From NCBI GenBank assembly GCA_030650395.1, contig JAUSDY010000066.1, positions 1 through 43,651 of the forward strand: 43,651 nt of DNA. The letters run 5' to 3'. The notes beneath the pieces were generated by a model that did no database searches, was not told where the DNA came from, and saw only the letters and a list, made by a program, of their open reading frames with translations. The position numbers and the translations under genes are program-made. Origin of the DNA: Acidobacteriota bacterium. Lineage in GTDB: Bacteria > Acidobacteriota > Vicinamibacteria > Vicinamibacterales > UBA2999. This document shows, piece by piece, positions 42,768 through 43,651 of the stretch (position 1 is its first letter; each line of letters opens with the position of its first letter).

Positions 42768-43439
42768 TTACCGGCCGACGGTGATCTTCGCGCGGAAGCT
42801 CGTGCCGCCGAGGTCATTCTCGCCAAATGCCTTCGACGCGCCGCCGGTGCCGATCGCATCGGGAATGGTCGTCCACGTCACCTCACCGCCGAGCCCGAGC
42901 CACCGCATCACTTTGTATTCGACGCCGCCCAGGATGTGGTACCCGTTGAAGCGCTCGTCGAGATCTTCCGCGGGCGTCGAGAAGGTTGACGTTTCTTTAA
43001 AGCCGTAGATCGTGACGCCGCCGCCCGCGTACGGAACCAGCCGGCTGTTGCGCCGGCGGAACTTCCACCCGCCCGTGATCTCCAGGGGCGTGATCGTGAC
43101 CGTCACCGGAATGCCAAGGTGAAAGACTTCACCGTTGTTGATGAACACGCGCTCGCCAACTTCCTTGAAACGCCACGCGCCGATGTCGACGAACAGGCCG
43201 CCAAGCGGCAGGCCGACCGTGCCGCCGCCGCCGTAAATGTTGCCGGACGGTTTGCCGAGCACGGCGTCGAACGTCTCGACCGCCGTGAAGTTGAAGAGAC
43301 CGAACATGCCGTAACCGCCGATCTGAATGCTGCGCGACTGCGGCGCGGGCCGCGGCCGCGGGCGCGATTGCGCGCCGGCCGGATCGGCCGCGACGACGAG
43401 CGCGAACACAGTGAGAGCGAGCGGCACGCCGCGCATCAT
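42768..43439 (-). CDS. Predicted outer-membrane beta-barrel protein
   Basis: 223 residues from ATG 43439. Signal peptide MMRGVPLALTVFALVVAADP with cleavage near AGAQ, then a basic proline stretch (SRPRPRPAPQSR). The mature part alternates glycine/aromatic strands (IQIGGYGMFGLFNFTAVETF, YGGGGTVGLPLGGLFVDIG, VPYAGGGVTIYGF, YHILGGVEYKVM) and ends ITVGR, like 8-stranded OmpA/OmpW-type barrels. Upstream in-frame ATG at 43460 is less likely. A heptamer repeat lies just upstream, where its promoter should be. Confidence 0.75.
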   Translation of the reverse strand: MMRGVPLALTVFALVVAADPAGAQSRPRPRPAPQSRSIQIGGYGMFGLFNFTAVETFDAVLGKPSGNIYGGGGTVGLPLGGLFVDIGAWRFKEVGERVFINNGEVFHLGIPVTVTITPLEITGGWKFRRRNSRLVPYAGGGVTIYGFKETSTFSTPAEDLDERFNGYHILGGVEYKVMRWLGLGGEVTWTTIPDAIGTGGASKAFGENDLGGTSFRAKITVGR

Positions 43440-43475
43440 TCGGCCGGAATCACAAATCATTCGTTATTATTCGTT

Positions 43476-43510
43476 ATTGGTAATTGGTAATTGGTTATTG
43501 GCTATTGGTT
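43476..43510. repeat. Heptamer array (ATTGGTW)n upstream of the beta-barrel gene
   Basis: ATTGGTA, ATTGGTA, ATTGGTT, ATTGGCT, ATTGGTT at exact 7 bp spacing, preceded by related ATTCGTT words. On the coding strand of the gene it reads as CCAAT boxes. AT-rich in a GC-rich genome. Confidence 0.85.
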
Positions 43511-43511
43511 A

Positions 43512-43651
43512 TCAGTGCTGTCCAAATTAGCCGTGGTCGCTGTTGAGCGCGCCGAGTTTTCCGCGGGAAACAGGGCGTGGTTGACGTCTGCTCAAACGAC
43601 ACCTTCCGTGATGCTGTCCCAATTACCTGAAGGCCAGCGCACCTTGGACAG
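43512..43651. repeat. TGCTGTCC repeats at the right edge, no gene visible
   Basis: TGCTGTCCAAATTA (43516-43529) and TGCTGTCCCAATTA (43612-43625) are direct repeats with one difference; TTGGACAG (43644-43651) is the inverse of CTGTCCAA (43518-43525). This looks like the edge of a REP-type or small mobile element that may continue outside the window. Confidence 0.5.

Overview
The window is a GC-rich, densely coded bacterial chromosome segment. Gene content and style suggest a soil-type Acidobacteriota, perhaps the Vicinamibacteria: large secreted BNR/sortilin-type beta-propeller, DPP-IV-like peptidase and S58 peptidase genes, a sigma factor next to a zinc-finger/TPR/CHAT protein, and an mreBCD-mrdA-rodA-rng cluster. 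This placement is inference from gene content; there is no rRNA in the window and no search was possible. I see no phage, plasmid, intact transposase or CRISPR array.

Layout. 1-2800 (minus): the 5' two thirds of an alpha-glucan phosphorylase behind a threonine-dehydratase-like gene. 2896-4715 (plus): an autoprocessing S58 peptidase, a strong terminator and a small unknown gene. 4743-12123 (minus): a tightly overlapping leuA-leuB-leuC-leuD-ilvB-ilvN-ilvC operon for branched-chain amino acids, with a divergent LysR regulator (12213-13139). LeuA lacks its usual C-terminal regulatory domain and IlvN is very short. 13256-13332: tRNA-Leu(CAG). 13460-16649: two convergent phospholipase-D/cardiolipin-synthase-like genes whose stops overlap, a UbiB-tail remnant and a 2TM-domain gene. 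16698-22589: a small secreted protein, a DPP-IV-like peptidase and a BNR-propeller protein; the last two are divergent with 26 bp between their start codons. 22614-27683 (minus): a three-gene unit of sigma factor, anti-sigma-type zinc finger + TM + TPR + CHAT protein whose catalytic His and Cys are both gone, and a Tat-exported protein. 27921-32567: response regulator, SppA, PpiD/SurA-like foldase. 32766-40927 (plus): a diguanylate cyclase directly followed by the cell-shape operon mreB-mreC-mreD-mrdA-rodA and rng. 41053-43439 (minus): small secreted protein, a deletion scar that joins pieces of an ECF sigma gene and a DUF4097 gene, an alkyltransferase-like protein, and a predicted beta-barrel protein.

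The most unusual layer is small repeats. (1) Palindromic elements occur in several copies, and some are read in frame inside proteins: in the signal peptide of the BNR protein, the N-terminus of a phospholipase D-like protein, and the linker just before the self-cleavage site of the S58 peptidase. (2) Short-period arrays of 7, 9 or 13 bp units fill intergenic gaps, often as head-to-head inverted arrays that would fold into long hairpins. (3) Many of these begin at, or supply, the stop codon of the neighbouring gene. Together they resemble Rickettsia palindromic elements and cyanobacterial heptamer repeats, here apparently of several unrelated word families in one 44 kb segment.
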